Of a stretch of DNA of 13,236 bases, positions 1 to 8,013 are shown one piece after another (the first letter of the stretch is position 1; each line of letters opens with the position of its first letter). A program made the position numbers and the translations under genes. Location of the stretch: contig CAZTBG010000053.1 in assembly GCA_964611805.1 (NCBI GenBank), positions 1 through 13,236 of the forward strand, given 5' to 3'. This DNA is from W589 sp964611805. Its GTDB lineage: Bacteria > Chloroflexota > Dehalococcoidia > Dehalococcoidales > Fen-1064. The notes beneath the pieces were generated by a model, which was given only the letters and a program-made list of their open reading frames with translations, had not been told where the DNA came from and searched no databases.

Positions 1-40
1 GGGCTGGGGCTTTACTGAGAGTCAATTAGCGGGAAGTGTG

Positions 41-134
41 AGAGGGGGCAGCCCCTCTTATCTCTTTCTTCCCCCTTCCTTTGGTAAAGGAAGGGGGTCA
101 GGGGGATGGATTTCTGGGGGACACAGGGGGATGG
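41..134 (+). repeat. Two-hairpin intergenic repeat, copy 1
   Basis: Two perfect hairpins in a row. The first has arms AGAGGGG (41-47) and CCCCTCT (52-58) around GCAG, followed by a pyrimidine-rich stretch. The second has 12-base arms at 71-82 and 86-97 around GGT. A G-rich tail follows in which a GGGGG-(A)C-CAGGGGGATGG-like unit occurs twice, ending near 109 and 134. A related unit lies inverted at 3136-3200. The first hairpin plus T-rich tail could terminate a plus-strand gene left of the window. Hairpins are read directly from the sequence; membership of a dispersed repeat family is inferred from two copies. Confidence 0.6.
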
Positions 135-186
135 GGCCTCTACCGTCAAATAGGGGCAAATGTTCTATCTAAACGAGTAAACTTTC

Positions 187-216
187 TTGACACTCCCACC
201 AGCGAAAGACTAAAAT
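187..216 (+). promoter_or_regulatory. Sigma70-type promoter of the CoA transferase operon
   Basis: A perfect -35 box TTGACA (187-192) and -10 box TAAAAT (211-216, 5 of 6) are separated by 18 bases. Transcription would start near 223, giving a leader of about 70 bases before the ATG at 295. It is the best promoter match upstream of the first gene. Confidence 0.6.
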
Positions 217-294
217 CACGACATCCAATAAAAGGCTCAGCCGCGGAACCGCATGTCGCATTGAAGATACCCTGAGCCGGAAAGCGAGAATTGT

Positions 295-1509
295 ATGGAG
301 CAGGCGCTGTCTGACATCAAGGTATTGGACCTCACCCATTACATTGCTGGCCCTTACTGCACCAAGCTTCTTGCCGACTACGGTGCTGATGTCGTAAAGG
401 TAGAGAGGCCAGACGGAGGAGACCCGGCAAGGAGGATGGTCCCGTTCCTCGGGGATGACCCTCATCCTGACAAGAGTGGCCTCTTTCTCCATCTGAATAC
501 CAGCAAGAGAGGCATTACCCTCAACCTGAAGGCCGAGGCCGGGAAAAAGATTTTCCGGGAGCTGGTGAAAGGTGTGGATATCCTCGTGGAGAACTTCAGT
601 CCCCGGGTAATGCCGTCGTTAGGACTGTCATACGAGGAACTGGAGAAGATAAACCCGAAATTGGTGATGACATCAATATCCAACTTCGGCCAGTCCGGCC
701 CCTACCGGGACTTCAAGGCTTCGGAGCTGGTTATCTACGGGATGGGTGGTGCCATGAACGAGACTGGTATGTTCGACCGCTATCCCTTGAAGAAGGCGGG
801 CAACGTAATACAGTACCAGGTAGGGACGATGTCGGCGTTTGCCACAATGATTGCCTTCTTTGCCAGCCAGGCTCAGGGTGCTGGCCAGCATGTTGACATG
901 AGCATGTTTGAAAGCCAGATGGGCACCATCGACCGTCGCATGAGCCACCTTATCACCTATCAGTACAACAATGAGACCAGCTACAGGCCGGACCCTGAGC
1001 TTGAGCCACCCGGATTCCCTTATGGAATTTATGCTTGTAAGGATGGTTTCTTCCAACTTAGCGGGGGCTTCGTCTTCTGGCCACGAATCTGCAAGATGAT
1101 GGATATGCCTGAACTGGTAGACGACCCCGGGTTCAGCACTCAGGAAGGGCAGCGGGACCCGGAGAACCTGGAGCGGTTCAGTATTATCTGGTACCCCTGG
1201 ATTGCCGAGCATACCAAGCTGGAGATTATTACCGCCGGTCAGGCGGCCGGGGTACTCTGCGGACCGATAAACGACCCCGGCGACCTGGTGAATGACCCTC
1301 ACTGGAAGGCGAGGGGGTTCTGGGAGGAAATAGAGCACCCGGTTGCCGGTAAGATTACCTACCCCGGCGCACCTTTCAAGATGGATGAGACTCCCTGGCG
1401 GGCAAGCCGCCCGGCCCCCCGACTGGGTGAGCACAACGCCGAGGTCTACGGCGAGTTGGGGTACTCCGGTGAAGACCTGATGCTGCTTAGACAGCAGGGC
1501 GTAATCTGA
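295..1509 (+). CDS. CaiB/BaiF (family III) CoA transferase, catalytic Asp replaced by Gln
   Basis: 404 residues, a normal full length for family III CoA transferases, which move CoA between acyl-CoA donors and free carboxylic acids in the cytoplasm. Family hallmarks are visible: an N-terminal start with VLDLTHYIAGPYC near 10-22, ADYGADVVKVERP (27-39), NTSKRGITLNLK (68-79), the SNFGQSGPY turn (129-137), GQHVDMSMFES (197-207) and a C-terminal RLGEHN. In relatives such as formyl-CoA transferase the nucleophilic Asp sits four residues before a Gly (DxxxG). Here that position is Gln173 (QYQVG, 173-177), so the usual covalent mechanism looks impossible in this chain. The next gene is a paralogue with the Asp intact, 45 bases downstream, suggesting two subunits of one enzyme as in benzylsuccinate CoA transferase. 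The substrate cannot be told. The ribosome site is weak (AAAGCGAG). Family call firm; loss of catalysis is my alignment by eye. Confidence 0.92.
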   Translation: MEQALSDIKVLDLTHYIAGPYCTKLLADYGADVVKVERPDGGDPARRMVPFLGDDPHPDKSGLFLHLNTSKRGITLNLKAEAGKKIFRELVKGVDILVENFSPRVMPSLGLSYEELEKINPKLVMTSISNFGQSGPYRDFKASELVIYGMGGAMNETGMFDRYPLKKAGNVIQYQVGTMSAFATMIAFFASQAQGAGQHVDMSMFESQMGTIDRRMSHLITYQYNNETSYRPDPELEPPGFPYGIYACKDGFFQLSGGFVFWPRICKMMDMPELVDDPGFSTQEGQRDPENLERFSIIWYPWIAEHTKLEIITAGQAAGVLCGPINDPGDLVNDPHWKARGFWEEIEHPVAGKITYPGAPFKMDETPWRASRPAPRLGEHNAEVYGELGYSGEDLMLLRQQGVI

Positions 1510-1554
1510 AGTCGTTTCCGATAACTATATGTTTGTAGAAGAGAGGAGATAGGA

Positions 1555-2862
1555 ATGGCTAAGTTGCCTTTGGAAGGAATCAGGGTTGTTGATATTACGG
1601 TTATCTACGCCGGGCCGTTCGCTACCATGAACCTAGCCGACTGGGGGGCTGAGGTTATCCGCGTTGAGTCAATCAAGCATTTTCAGGTCCTCACCAGGGG
1701 AGGTACCGCGCACCCAAACCAGGATATAGTGTCCGACCCAATCAGGACTGGTGGGATAGCCACCTATTGCAACCGGGATGTTAGTTTCAGGCCGTGGAAT
1801 CGCTGGACCCTTTTTAATGCCCATGCCCGGAACAAGCTAGGCTGTACCATGGACCTGACACAACCTAAAGGCAAGGAGATGTTCAAGCGACTTATTGCGA
1901 TGAGTGACGTCTTTCTTGAGAGCAATGCCCCTCATGTCAAGGAAAACCTTGGCCTGACCTACGATGTTTTGAAAGAAGTTAACCCGAAGCTGATAATGCT
2001 CTCCATGCCCGGCTTCGGCGGCTCCGGCCCCTACAAATACTATCGGGCGCTGGGTGTCCATCAGGAGGGCTTTATCGGCCATACCTCTCTAAGAGGTTAC
2101 CCCGATAGTGACCCGTCGACCACGTCCACTGTTTATCATGCCGATGAAGCCGCCGGGGCAACCGCCGCCCTGGCGGTGCTGATGGCCCTGCACTACCGTA
2201 ACCGCACCGGCAAAGGGCAGCACATTGATATGGCCCAGGCCGAGGCCACGATGCCCCATCTCGGGGAGGCTATTATGGACTACACCATGAATAACCGTGT
2301 ACAGGAAAGCAGGGCAAACCGCATGCCCGGGGCAGCCCCCTGCGGCTGTTACCGCTGTCTGGGAGAAGACCGCTGGGTAAATATCACCGTTACTTCTGAT
2401 GAGGAGTGGCGGGGACTTTGTCGCGCTATGGGTAATCCGGAGTGGGCACGGGATGAGAAGTTTGCTGACAGCCTCAGCCGGGAGCATAATCAGGACGAGC
2501 TTGACAGGCATATCGGAGAGTGGGCCATAAAGAACAACCACTACGACCTGATGTACCTGCTGCAGAAGGAGGGAGTCCCCGCCGGACCGATAATCTTTGA
2601 GGATGACGCCTATACTGACCCTCACCTCAGAGAGCGGGGATTCTTCCAGGAGCTTACCCACGAGGAGTGCGGCACACATATATACCCTGGTCTGGGTTTT
2701 AAGATTTCACGGGTGCCCAACAGCATCCGTCGGCCGCCAGTCCGTCTTGGTGAGCATAATGAATATGTTTACAAAGAGCTTCTCGGGGTATCCGATGAGG
2801 AGTACCGACAGCTTGAAGAAGAGGGTCACATCGGCATGGACTACCTGCCCGATATCCGTTAA
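1555..2862 (+). CDS. CaiB/BaiF (family III) CoA transferase, catalytic Asp present
   Basis: 435 residues. It shares the family layout with the gene before it: VVDITVIYAGPFATMNLADWGAEVIRVE split across 11-38, the PGFGGSGPY turn (152-160), the TGKGQHIDMAQAE segment after about 218, and RLGEHN near the C-terminus. The nucleophilic Asp is present as Asp197 in DEAAG (197-201). Between the first strand block and the NKLG segment (about 40-95) it carries extra residues that the first paralogue lacks, rich in Trp, Arg and His, which could shape the acyl pocket or the subunit contact. A good ribosome site (AGGAG, 1544-1548) stands six bases before the ATG. It is co-transcribed with the upstream paralogue and followed by a terminator, so the operon has exactly two genes. 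Likely the catalytic subunit of a heteromeric CoA transferase, or an independent homodimer; substrate unknown. Confidence 0.92.
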   Translation: MAKLPLEGIRVVDITVIYAGPFATMNLADWGAEVIRVESIKHFQVLTRGGTAHPNQDIVSDPIRTGGIATYCNRDVSFRPWNRWTLFNAHARNKLGCTMDLTQPKGKEMFKRLIAMSDVFLESNAPHVKENLGLTYDVLKEVNPKLIMLSMPGFGGSGPYKYYRALGVHQEGFIGHTSLRGYPDSDPSTTSTVYHADEAAGATAALAVLMALHYRNRTGKGQHIDMAQAEATMPHLGEAIMDYTMNNRVQESRANRMPGAAPCGCYRCLGEDRWVNITVTSDEEWRGLCRAMGNPEWARDEKFADSLSREHNQDELDRHIGEWAIKNNHYDLMYLLQKEGVPAGPIIFEDDAYTDPHLRERGFFQELTHEECGTHIYPGLGFKISRVPNSIRRPPVRLGEHNEYVYKELLGVSDEEYRQLEEEGHIGMDYLPDIR

Positions 2863-2896
2863 AGCAAGCAGCCCTTTATTAATCTAAACTTTACAT

Positions 2897-2928
2897 GGGG
2901 ATTTCACTTTGAGAGAAATCCCCTTTTT
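2897..2928 (+). terminator. Intrinsic terminator of the CoA transferase operon
   Basis: A perfect 9-base stem, GGGGATTTC (2897-2905) with GAAATCCCC (2915-2923), a 9-base loop and a run of five T (2924-2928), 35 bases after the stop codon. Confidence 0.9.
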
Positions 2929-2932
2929 CTTA

Positions 2933-3135
2933 TAAATCACATTAGCTGCCGCTGTGCATGATAATTGTCACCTTTCCTGAGTCACGTTTTGTGGTCACAG
3001 CTTCCCTCCCGTTGTGGACTGGGTTATATTGCCGTACCTGAGGCAGTGTTCGTCTGTGATACCCGATGCTTTGCGGAGCGGTCAAGTACCTGTGTTAGTT
3101 TATACGAGGCTCTGCTCCTGTTTTGGTGGTGGTGT
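2933..3135. other. Intergenic stretch with no recognised content
   Basis: Between the terminator and the inverted repeat copy I see no gene, RNA or motif on either strand. A short plus-strand open frame (2965-3231) has a Cys/Trp-rich translation unlike any family, runs through the repeat hairpins and lacks a ribosome site, so I do not call it. Confidence 0.5.
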
Positions 3136-3200
3136 CCTCATCTGTGTCCCCTTGCCCATGTGGGAAGGGGACTAAATAAAAAGAGGCGCAACCCCTCTTT
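3136..3200 (-). repeat. Two-hairpin intergenic repeat, copy 2 (inverted)
   Basis: Read on the minus strand it matches the order in copy 1: hairpin AAAGAGG/CCTCTTT (3200-3194 with 3186-3180), a T-rich spacer, then a C-rich/G-rich hairpin (CCCCTT-CCCA with TGGG-CAAGGGG, 3170-3148, one bulged base), then GGGGACACAG and a GATGAGG tail like the GGGGGACACAGGGGGATGG of copy 1. Arms differ in sequence from copy 1 but pairing is kept, as expected for a dispersed palindromic element under structural constraint. Confidence 0.5.
3172..3200 (-). terminator. Probable terminator of the moxR operon
   Basis: On the minus strand, stem AAAGAGG (3200-3194), loop GGTTGCG and stem CCTCTTT (3186-3180) are followed by a T-rich tail (TTATTTAG). 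It lies about 40 bases beyond the stop codon of the last gene of the operon. It is the first hairpin of repeat copy 2. Confidence 0.6.
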
Positions 3201-3238
3201 GGCTCCCCTTAAAGTATTTAGAGGCAAATAGTCGGGTT

Positions 3239-3826
3239 TCAGGACTGTCTCACTTCTTCCAGAAAGGCGTTAAGCCCGGCGTAGAACTCCAGCCACGGCT
3301 GGCCGGAGTGGGGTTCCATGAGGTGTGCCTCGGATGGGTGATAAAGCTCCTCTTCCCCACATGGTGTCATCGGCAGCAACGTATCGCTGAAGCCATCCCA
3401 TTGACTGTTGACCGGTAAGCCTGCTTTCCCCAGGGGCGGGTCCAGGGTGGCATCCACCAGGACGAGCCTGCCGCCTATCTCCACCCTGCAGGCGAGGTGA
3501 TGGCTCGTCGGTAATCCTTCAGTCAGTTTTTTCAGTGGCTGTGGATAATTGTCCACAACCTCGGCGTTCTCGATCCACCGAAAGGGGTAGACGGCGAAGA
3601 GGACCAGCAGTCCCAGCCTCTGGAACAGGTTGCACAGGAGGAAATGCTTCGGTGTGCAGGAACCCCGACCTAGCGTAAGAATGTCAATATACCTTTCGGC
3701 ATCGACCAGCTCGGGGATAAGGGCATAGGGGATGTCCCGAATCTTCTCGTAGATACTGATTCGTGCCCGGACAGCGTCCTTTCCCTCCGTCCACTGCTGG
3801 AACGTCTCCTCAAGTAATGTATCCAT
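3239..3826 (-). CDS. Transglutaminase-like cysteine protein
   Basis: 195 residues. A transglutaminase-like catalytic core is visible: the Cys box LGRGSCTPKHFLL with nucleophile Cys57, then TSHHLACRVEIGG with His109/His110, then LVLVDATLDPP with Asp125, giving the expected Cys-His-Asp order. Transglutaminase-like enzymes cleave or exchange amide bonds. No signal peptide or membrane segment is seen, so it looks cytoplasmic. It is the last gene of a moxR-DUF58-DUF4129 operon, 32 bases after the DUF4129 gene. In many bacteria a transglutaminase domain is part of the membrane protein that also carries DUF4129 (TgpA type); here the two are separate genes. The ribosome site before the ATG is weak. 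The catalytic reading is from motifs; substrate is unknown. Confidence 0.75.
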   Translation of the reverse strand: MDTLLEETFQQWTEGKDAVRARISIYEKIRDIPYALIPELVDAERYIDILTLGRGSCTPKHFLLCNLFQRLGLLVLFAVYPFRWIENAEVVDNYPQPLKKLTEGLPTSHHLACRVEIGGRLVLVDATLDPPLGKAGLPVNSQWDGFSDTLLPMTPCGEEELYHPSEAHLMEPHSGQPWLEFYAGLNAFLEEVRQS

Positions 3827-3858
3827 AATCAGGGCCTGACTCTACAATTAAAGTTTGA

Positions 3859-5394
3859 TTATATCTGCGGATGGCTCGGTACCGGTGGCCTCAGCAGCCT
3901 TTTCAGGGCCTGCCACAGACTGTTGGCCCGGTTCACCTGTCTCCTTTGAGGCTCGGTCTCGCCGTAGCGGACATTGACGTAGAGGTCGGTGAGCTCCGTC
4001 AGGGGCTCGCTACTATCAGGTACCATCTGCCCCAGCCGCCCTCGGTACTCGTAAGGTGTCTCGAAATTCCGCCGGCCCATGCCGAAGCGGGATGCCTGCC
4101 GTAGCATGTATCGGTATATCGTGCGGATGTCTGCTGTGTCTGTCTCATCCTCTTTCAGATACCGCCGTGGTGCCGTGCTGACCGTGATTGTCTCCCTTTT
4201 CCTGCGCCAGAGACGTTGCCAGATTGCGTTCAGGAAAAGGCGAACGTCTGCCATAAAGCCTCCCCAGCTCCATAGTGACTCGTTGACCTCTTCGACGTCC
4301 ATCCTTGCCCGGGAAGCGCGGAAGCGAGATACCGTCTTGGCGAGCAGGTAGATGACAGCGATGACAACGATGGCGAAGAATGTCCACTTCAGCGCCAAGA
4401 TAATAACCTCAGAAATTGGCTGTCCCTGGGTAGCCTCGGCCGCTTCTTTTTCGAAGTCGAAGCTCGGCGCCTCGAACTCAGGGATATTTTCACCACGGAT
4501 AAGGTTTACTATGAATGCCATTACCCAGTACAGGCCGGCAGCGATGAAGCCGAGGGGGATTAATATATAGCCGACTACCGTACGGACAACGTTTCCAATA
4601 GAGCCGAGCAGGCGCGACAGAAAGGCAAGGAACTCGGGTGAGAAGATACTGGCGATGCCGATTCCAATAAGGACGATACCGCCAATCACCGCTATCAGGA
4701 TGGGTAACCAGCGGCGGTTAAACGATGGCCCCATGTCCTCCGGGGTCATTTGCTGCCGGATTGATTGCAGGTTGATGAGGGCCAGGGATACCAGGGCGAA
4801 GAAGAAAAAGGCAGCCACGTGCGGAGCAACGGTTGCGGCAAGTTCTTCCAGGGAGCCGGCACCCAGGCTTACTCGCCAGACGATAATGAGAAGGACAAAG
4901 GAGATGACGCCAATTATAAAGTTCCGGTAAATGGTGTCGATATACATAGGGGCCCGACCATACCTAATGCCTCGCCACCACAGGTAGGCACCGGCCGGTA
5001 GCGCGACCATTAGCGTGTGGGCCTGGCTGAAGTCGAGCAGTATTCCGCCTGTGTAGCCAAACCACCCCCCGTCGAGCAGCCCGTACCCGGCGTGGTATTC
5101 GCTACGGATTACGGTGAAGACTACTATCAGCCCGCAGAGGATAATGCCCCAGCGGACCCAGCTGAGGGGCCAATCCCGGCTGAGCAGATACCGGGTGGCG
5201 ACAAAGCCACCACCAAGCAGGAAAATGACGCCCCCGATGCTGAGTGGGGCACGCGGCACAGAGAATAGTCCTGTTTTCCCCAGCCAGAGGAACCAGGGGT
5301 AGAACCAGTACACCTCCATAAGGATGACCGCCGCAGGTATAACGACCGTAGTTATCCAGTTCAGCCTCGTCAGCCGGCGTACCATAACATTCAT
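3859..5394 (-). CDS. Multi-pass membrane protein with C-terminal DUF4129
   Basis: 511 residues from the ATG at 5394, which overlaps the stop of the DUF58 gene as ATGA and implies translational coupling. The frame stays open 70 codons further upstream, but that part lies inside the DUF58 gene and reads as non-protein, so I reject it. About nine hydrophobic segments are seen, near 14-30, 52-69, 82-97, 115-140, 157-174, 188-208, 229-251, 262-297 and 331-353. A charged cytosolic or external part follows, with the DUF4129 pattern at about 424-480 (IRTIYRYMLRQASRFGMGRR, then TPYEYRGRL). DUF4129 proteins accompany MoxR ATPases and DUF58 proteins and are thought to act in envelope or protein-processing complexes; the exact role is not known. 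Unlike TgpA there is no transglutaminase domain inside this chain; a separate gene follows. Confidence 0.85.
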   Translation of the reverse strand: MNVMVRRLTRLNWITTVVIPAAVILMEVYWFYPWFLWLGKTGLFSVPRAPLSIGGVIFLLGGGFVATRYLLSRDWPLSWVRWGIILCGLIVVFTVIRSEYHAGYGLLDGGWFGYTGGILLDFSQAHTLMVALPAGAYLWWRGIRYGRAPMYIDTIYRNFIIGVISFVLLIIVWRVSLGAGSLEELAATVAPHVAAFFFFALVSLALINLQSIRQQMTPEDMGPSFNRRWLPILIAVIGGIVLIGIGIASIFSPEFLAFLSRLLGSIGNVVRTVVGYILIPLGFIAAGLYWVMAFIVNLIRGENIPEFEAPSFDFEKEAAEATQGQPISEVIILALKWTFFAIVVIAVIYLLAKTVSRFRASRARMDVEEVNESLWSWGGFMADVRLFLNAIWQRLWRRKRETITVSTAPRRYLKEDETDTADIRTIYRYMLRQASRFGMGRRNFETPYEYRGRLGQMVPDSSEPLTELTDLYVNVRYGETEPQRRQVNRANSLWQALKRLLRPPVPSHPQI

Positions 5395-6623
5395 TGTCTC
5401 GCTCCCTGTAAGGTGAGCGTTTCCACCTCGCGCCAGGGCACGTCGTCGGCAATTCGGTACGTGGGCAGGCCATCTATGCTGGGTGTCTCCGGCCCACCGA
5501 TAAGGACCAGCGCCACCCGGCGTCCGGCCTTCTTCATCCTGAGTAACGTGGCCAGAAGGGTCTCCGTTGGCATGGCGGTTATCAGTACCAGGGTACTGCC
5601 CCACGGCAGGTTCCGGCTTTCCAGAGAGATGAACCGGGCTATTGGCATGGACTCGGCGGCTGAGTGAATCTGCGCCAGGGCCTCAAGTATATTCACCAGC
5701 TGTTCGGTGTGCTGGCTGGGGGGTATCTTCACCGGCTCGCCGATGGGCTGTCGCCGTTGGTTAGCGTACAGGCCCACCCGGTAACCGGCGGCCATGGCAT
5801 GATTGGCAATCGATGCTGCTGCCATAACACTCAGCTCCAGGCGCTGCGGTATTGTTCCCCAGGCAGGTGGTTGAACAGTGCGAACATCAAGGAAGATGCC
5901 CATATCGACTGAGGTAGTCGGCTCATAGACCTTGGTCTGTAGCTTACCAAGGCGGGCGGTGGTCTTCCAGTGAATCCGCTTCAGGCTGTCACCGAAATGA
6001 TAGTCCCGAACACCCATGGTGAGAATCGGGTCCTGGAAGATATACCTCTTGACGAGAATGTCGCCGAGGGGTTGCTTTGACGGTATACCCGGTTGTTCTA
6101 TCGGTACAATCCTGGGATAGACAATGAGCTGGTTGAGGTCACTGACCTCAATCTCCTGCTTGGAGAAGCCAAACAGGTCACCGGAGCGAATGCGTGCCGG
6201 TCCGAAAATGAAATAGCCCCGCTGGTCGCAGCATACCGGGTAGCGTCGCTTCACACGGTGGTACCAGCTCAGGGAAAGGAGACTGGTCAGGTGCACGCGA
6301 GAAGTCTTGTGTGACGAGGTTGTCTTGCCTTTGAGGAAGGTTATTCCCTCTGGCATCTCGTCCTCGATTTCCATCCAGGGCAGCGGCAGGAGCTTCCGGT
6401 TGGCTACCTCCAGTTCCAGCAGCAGCTCCTCTCCGAAGAAGGCACGCTTGGCGCTGAGGTGGCGGTGGTACTCAATTCGTGTTAGGGCATAGCGCTCCCA
6501 CAATCGGGTGGCACCCCACACCAGTAAGAGCAACAGTGCTACCAGCATCAGGGGTACTTGGTTGATAATTACTCCGATGAGAAAAAGGCCTCCACCGAGC
6601 CACGGCCAGTAGCTACCCCTCAT
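5391..6623 (-). CDS. DUF58 domain protein, membrane anchored, vWA-like
   Basis: 410 residues. Two hydrophobic segments at about 8-20 and 23-38 form an N-terminal membrane hairpin. The diagnostic DUF58 signature lies at 204-234 (GVRDYHFGDSLKRIHWK, then TTARLGKLQTKVYE), followed by a von Willebrand A-like strand with Asp246 (GIFLDVR). Proteins of this kind are encoded next to MoxR AAA+ ATPases and are presumed partners or clients, the vWA-like part binding metal or protein. It starts 13 bases after the moxR stop behind a purine-rich ribosome site (GGAAGGGTGAGGA), and its stop overlaps the start of the DUF4129 gene. Biological role unassigned. Confidence 0.93.
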   Translation of the reverse strand: MRGSYWPWLGGGLFLIGVIINQVPLMLVALLLLLVWGATRLWERYALTRIEYHRHLSAKRAFFGEELLLELEVANRKLLPLPWMEIEDEMPEGITFLKGKTTSSHKTSRVHLTSLLSLSWYHRVKRRYPVCCDQRGYFIFGPARIRSGDLFGFSKQEIEVSDLNQLIVYPRIVPIEQPGIPSKQPLGDILVKRYIFQDPILTMGVRDYHFGDSLKRIHWKTTARLGKLQTKVYEPTTSVDMGIFLDVRTVQPPAWGTIPQRLELSVMAAASIANHAMAAGYRVGLYANQRRQPIGEPVKIPPSQHTEQLVNILEALAQIHSAAESMPIARFISLESRNLPWGSTLVLITAMPTETLLATLLRMKKAGRRVALVLIGGPETPSIDGLPTYRIADDVPWREVETLTLQGARQ

Positions 6624-6636
6624 TCCTCACCCTTCC

Positions 6637-7602
6637 TCAGCCAACTTCTTCTTCGACGGGTACCGGCACTGAGTCGATAACCTCTCTCAGCGCCTCCTCG
6701 ACGGTGTGGCCACGCAGGTGGCTCTCGGCGCGGGGGATAATCCGGTGCACCAGGACGAAAGGCGTGAGGTACTTGACATCATCCGGCACGACAAATGCCC
6801 TCCCACGAAGCGCAGCCAGCGCCTGGGCCGTTCGGTACAGTGCCAGCATTGCTCGTGGGCTGGCCCCCAATTGGAGTGATTGATGCTCCCTGGTGGCATG
6901 GATTAGGCGGATGATATAGCCTTCCACGTCCTCGGCAACGTGGACCGCACGGCAATCTGACTGTATCTGGAGGAGCTCTTCGGAAGAGACGACCGGTGTC
7001 AATTCCTCCAGCGGGTCGGCCTGCCGGAAGCGGGACAGGATAAGGCGGTCATCCTCGGCTGACGGGTAACCGATACTGACCTTGAGGAGAAAGCGGTCGA
7101 GCTGGGCCTCGGGGAGGGGGAAGGTACCCTCGAGCTCTATCGGGTTCTGGGTAGCCAGCAGCATGAAGGGCCGGGGCAGCGGTTTGGTCTCGCCCTCGGC
7201 AGTAACCTGGAGTTCCTGCATCGCCTCGAGGAGGGCGGACTGGGTGCGCGGGGTCGCCCGGTTTATCTCGTCAACTAGAATGACCTGGGCCATAATCGGA
7301 CCCGGCCGGTACTCGAAGTCCGTTGTTTTTTGATTGTAGATATAGGTCCCGGTAATATCGGATGGTAGCAGGTCGGGGGTGCACTGGATACGCCGGAAGC
7401 TGCAGCCGAGTGACCGCGCCACCGACTTGGCCAGCATCGTCTTGCCGATGCCGGGCACGTCTTCGAGAAGAAGGTGCCCCTCGCAGAGCAGGGTTACTAT
7501 CGCCAGCTCAACAACCTCGCTTTTGCCGACAATTACCCTCTCGACGTTCTCCTTAACCCTGGCCCCTATCTCCTGAATCCGATTAATGCCCTTGTCGTCC
7601 AA
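6637..7602 (-). CDS. MoxR-family AAA+ ATPase
   Basis: 321 residues with the complete MoxR set: Walker A EDVPGIGKT (47-55), Walker B VILVDEIN (107-114, Asp111/Glu112), sensor 1 LLATQNP (148-154), arginine finger in AQLDRF (Arg170) and sensor 2 GASPRA (Arg250). MoxR proteins are chaperone-like ATPases that act on, or assemble, vWA-domain partners. The start is TTG at 7602, chosen because it is preceded by GGGAG at a normal distance and by a TATAAT box 30 bases upstream; no ATG fits. First gene of a four-gene operon with DUF58, DUF4129 and a transglutaminase-like protein. Confidence 0.95.
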   Translation of the reverse strand: MDDKGINRIQEIGARVKENVERVIVGKSEVVELAIVTLLCEGHLLLEDVPGIGKTMLAKSVARSLGCSFRRIQCTPDLLPSDITGTYIYNQKTTDFEYRPGPIMAQVILVDEINRATPRTQSALLEAMQELQVTAEGETKPLPRPFMLLATQNPIELEGTFPLPEAQLDRFLLKVSIGYPSAEDDRLILSRFRQADPLEELTPVVSSEELLQIQSDCRAVHVAEDVEGYIIRLIHATREHQSLQLGASPRAMLALYRTAQALAALRGRAFVVPDDVKYLTPFVLVHRIIPRAESHLRGHTVEEALREVIDSVPVPVEEEVG

Positions 7603-7631
7603 GTTACGTGCTCCCGTAATTTTTCCACATC

Positions 7632-7660
7632 ATTATACAGGGCGGGACATTAGATTGCTA
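7632..7660 (-). promoter_or_regulatory. Promoter of the moxR operon
   Basis: A perfect -10 box TATAAT (7637-7632 on the minus strand). Seventeen bases upstream is TAGCAA, only 3 of 6 to the -35 consensus. Transcription would start near 7625, about 23 bases before the TTG start. The good -10 and position support it; the -35 is poor. Confidence 0.45.
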
Positions 7661-7679
7661 TGAGGATATGATGGCGGTC

Positions 7680-7958
7680 TTATTCTTTAACACGGCGTAA
7701 TTCTATGGTGGCCAGATTCCACTTGTCCATGCAATCCAGCTCCACCCTGTCAGGGTCTCCCCATTCCGGCGGGAAGCCGCCACCGAATTGGAGCATTATG
7801 ATGTAAGGAAAGATGTCGTGATACAGGAATCCGCATAAACCGCCGGTGTCGTGGGCGCTGAGCTCTATGGTGTCGCCGACTTTATGCCCGGCACTGCAGG
7901 TCCCTTTAATTGATTTTATGGTACCGACCACTCTGAAGCCGAGTCTTCTCTCAGCCAT
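7680..7958 (-). CDS. TIGR04076 family protein
   Basis: 92 residues, normal for this small family of unknown function. The family pattern is visible: CSAGHKVGD with Cys21 and His25, GGLCGFLYHDIFPYI with Cys42, a FGGGFPPEW turn (58-66), then ELDCMDKWN with Cys76. The three Cys and one His could hold a metal, but that is inference. A strong ribosome site (AGGAGGT) precedes the ATG. It is the third gene after an acyl-CoA carboxyltransferase and an ABM-fold protein, 55 bases behind the latter, in what looks like one operon. Members are often found beside anaerobic CoA-ester and redox genes. Confidence 0.85.
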   Translation of the reverse strand: MAERRLGFRVVGTIKSIKGTCSAGHKVGDTIELSAHDTGGLCGFLYHDIFPYIIMLQFGGGFPPEWGDPDRVELDCMDKWNLATIELRRVKE

Positions 7959-8013
7959 GATATTACCTCCTGAGAAGATAAACCTTCACTTTTTGATGAG
8001 GTATCCGGGTCTC

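Noticed and set aside
71..97. 27-base palindrome considered as part of a CRISPR array
   Set aside because: No regularly spaced copies; it is one hairpin of a two-hairpin element.
81..275. 64-codon open frame upstream of the first gene
   Set aside because: It starts inside a perfect hairpin and covers the promoter; no protein-like pattern.
673..1434. 253-codon open frame on the minus strand inside the first CoA transferase
   Set aside because: Antisense shadow of a well-conserved gene; translation has no recognisable family.
2089..2679. 196-codon minus-strand open frame inside the second CoA transferase
   Set aside because: Antisense shadow; the plus-strand protein is conserved over the whole stretch.
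2965..3231. 88-codon plus-strand open frame between operons
   Set aside because: No ribosome site, odd composition, and it runs through the hairpins of the repeat copy and terminator.
5395..5604. 70-codon upstream extension of the DUF4129 gene
   Set aside because: It lies wholly inside the DUF58 gene in another frame, is polar and low in hydrophobic pattern, and the ATG at 5394 overlaps the DUF58 stop as ATGA, a standard coupled start.
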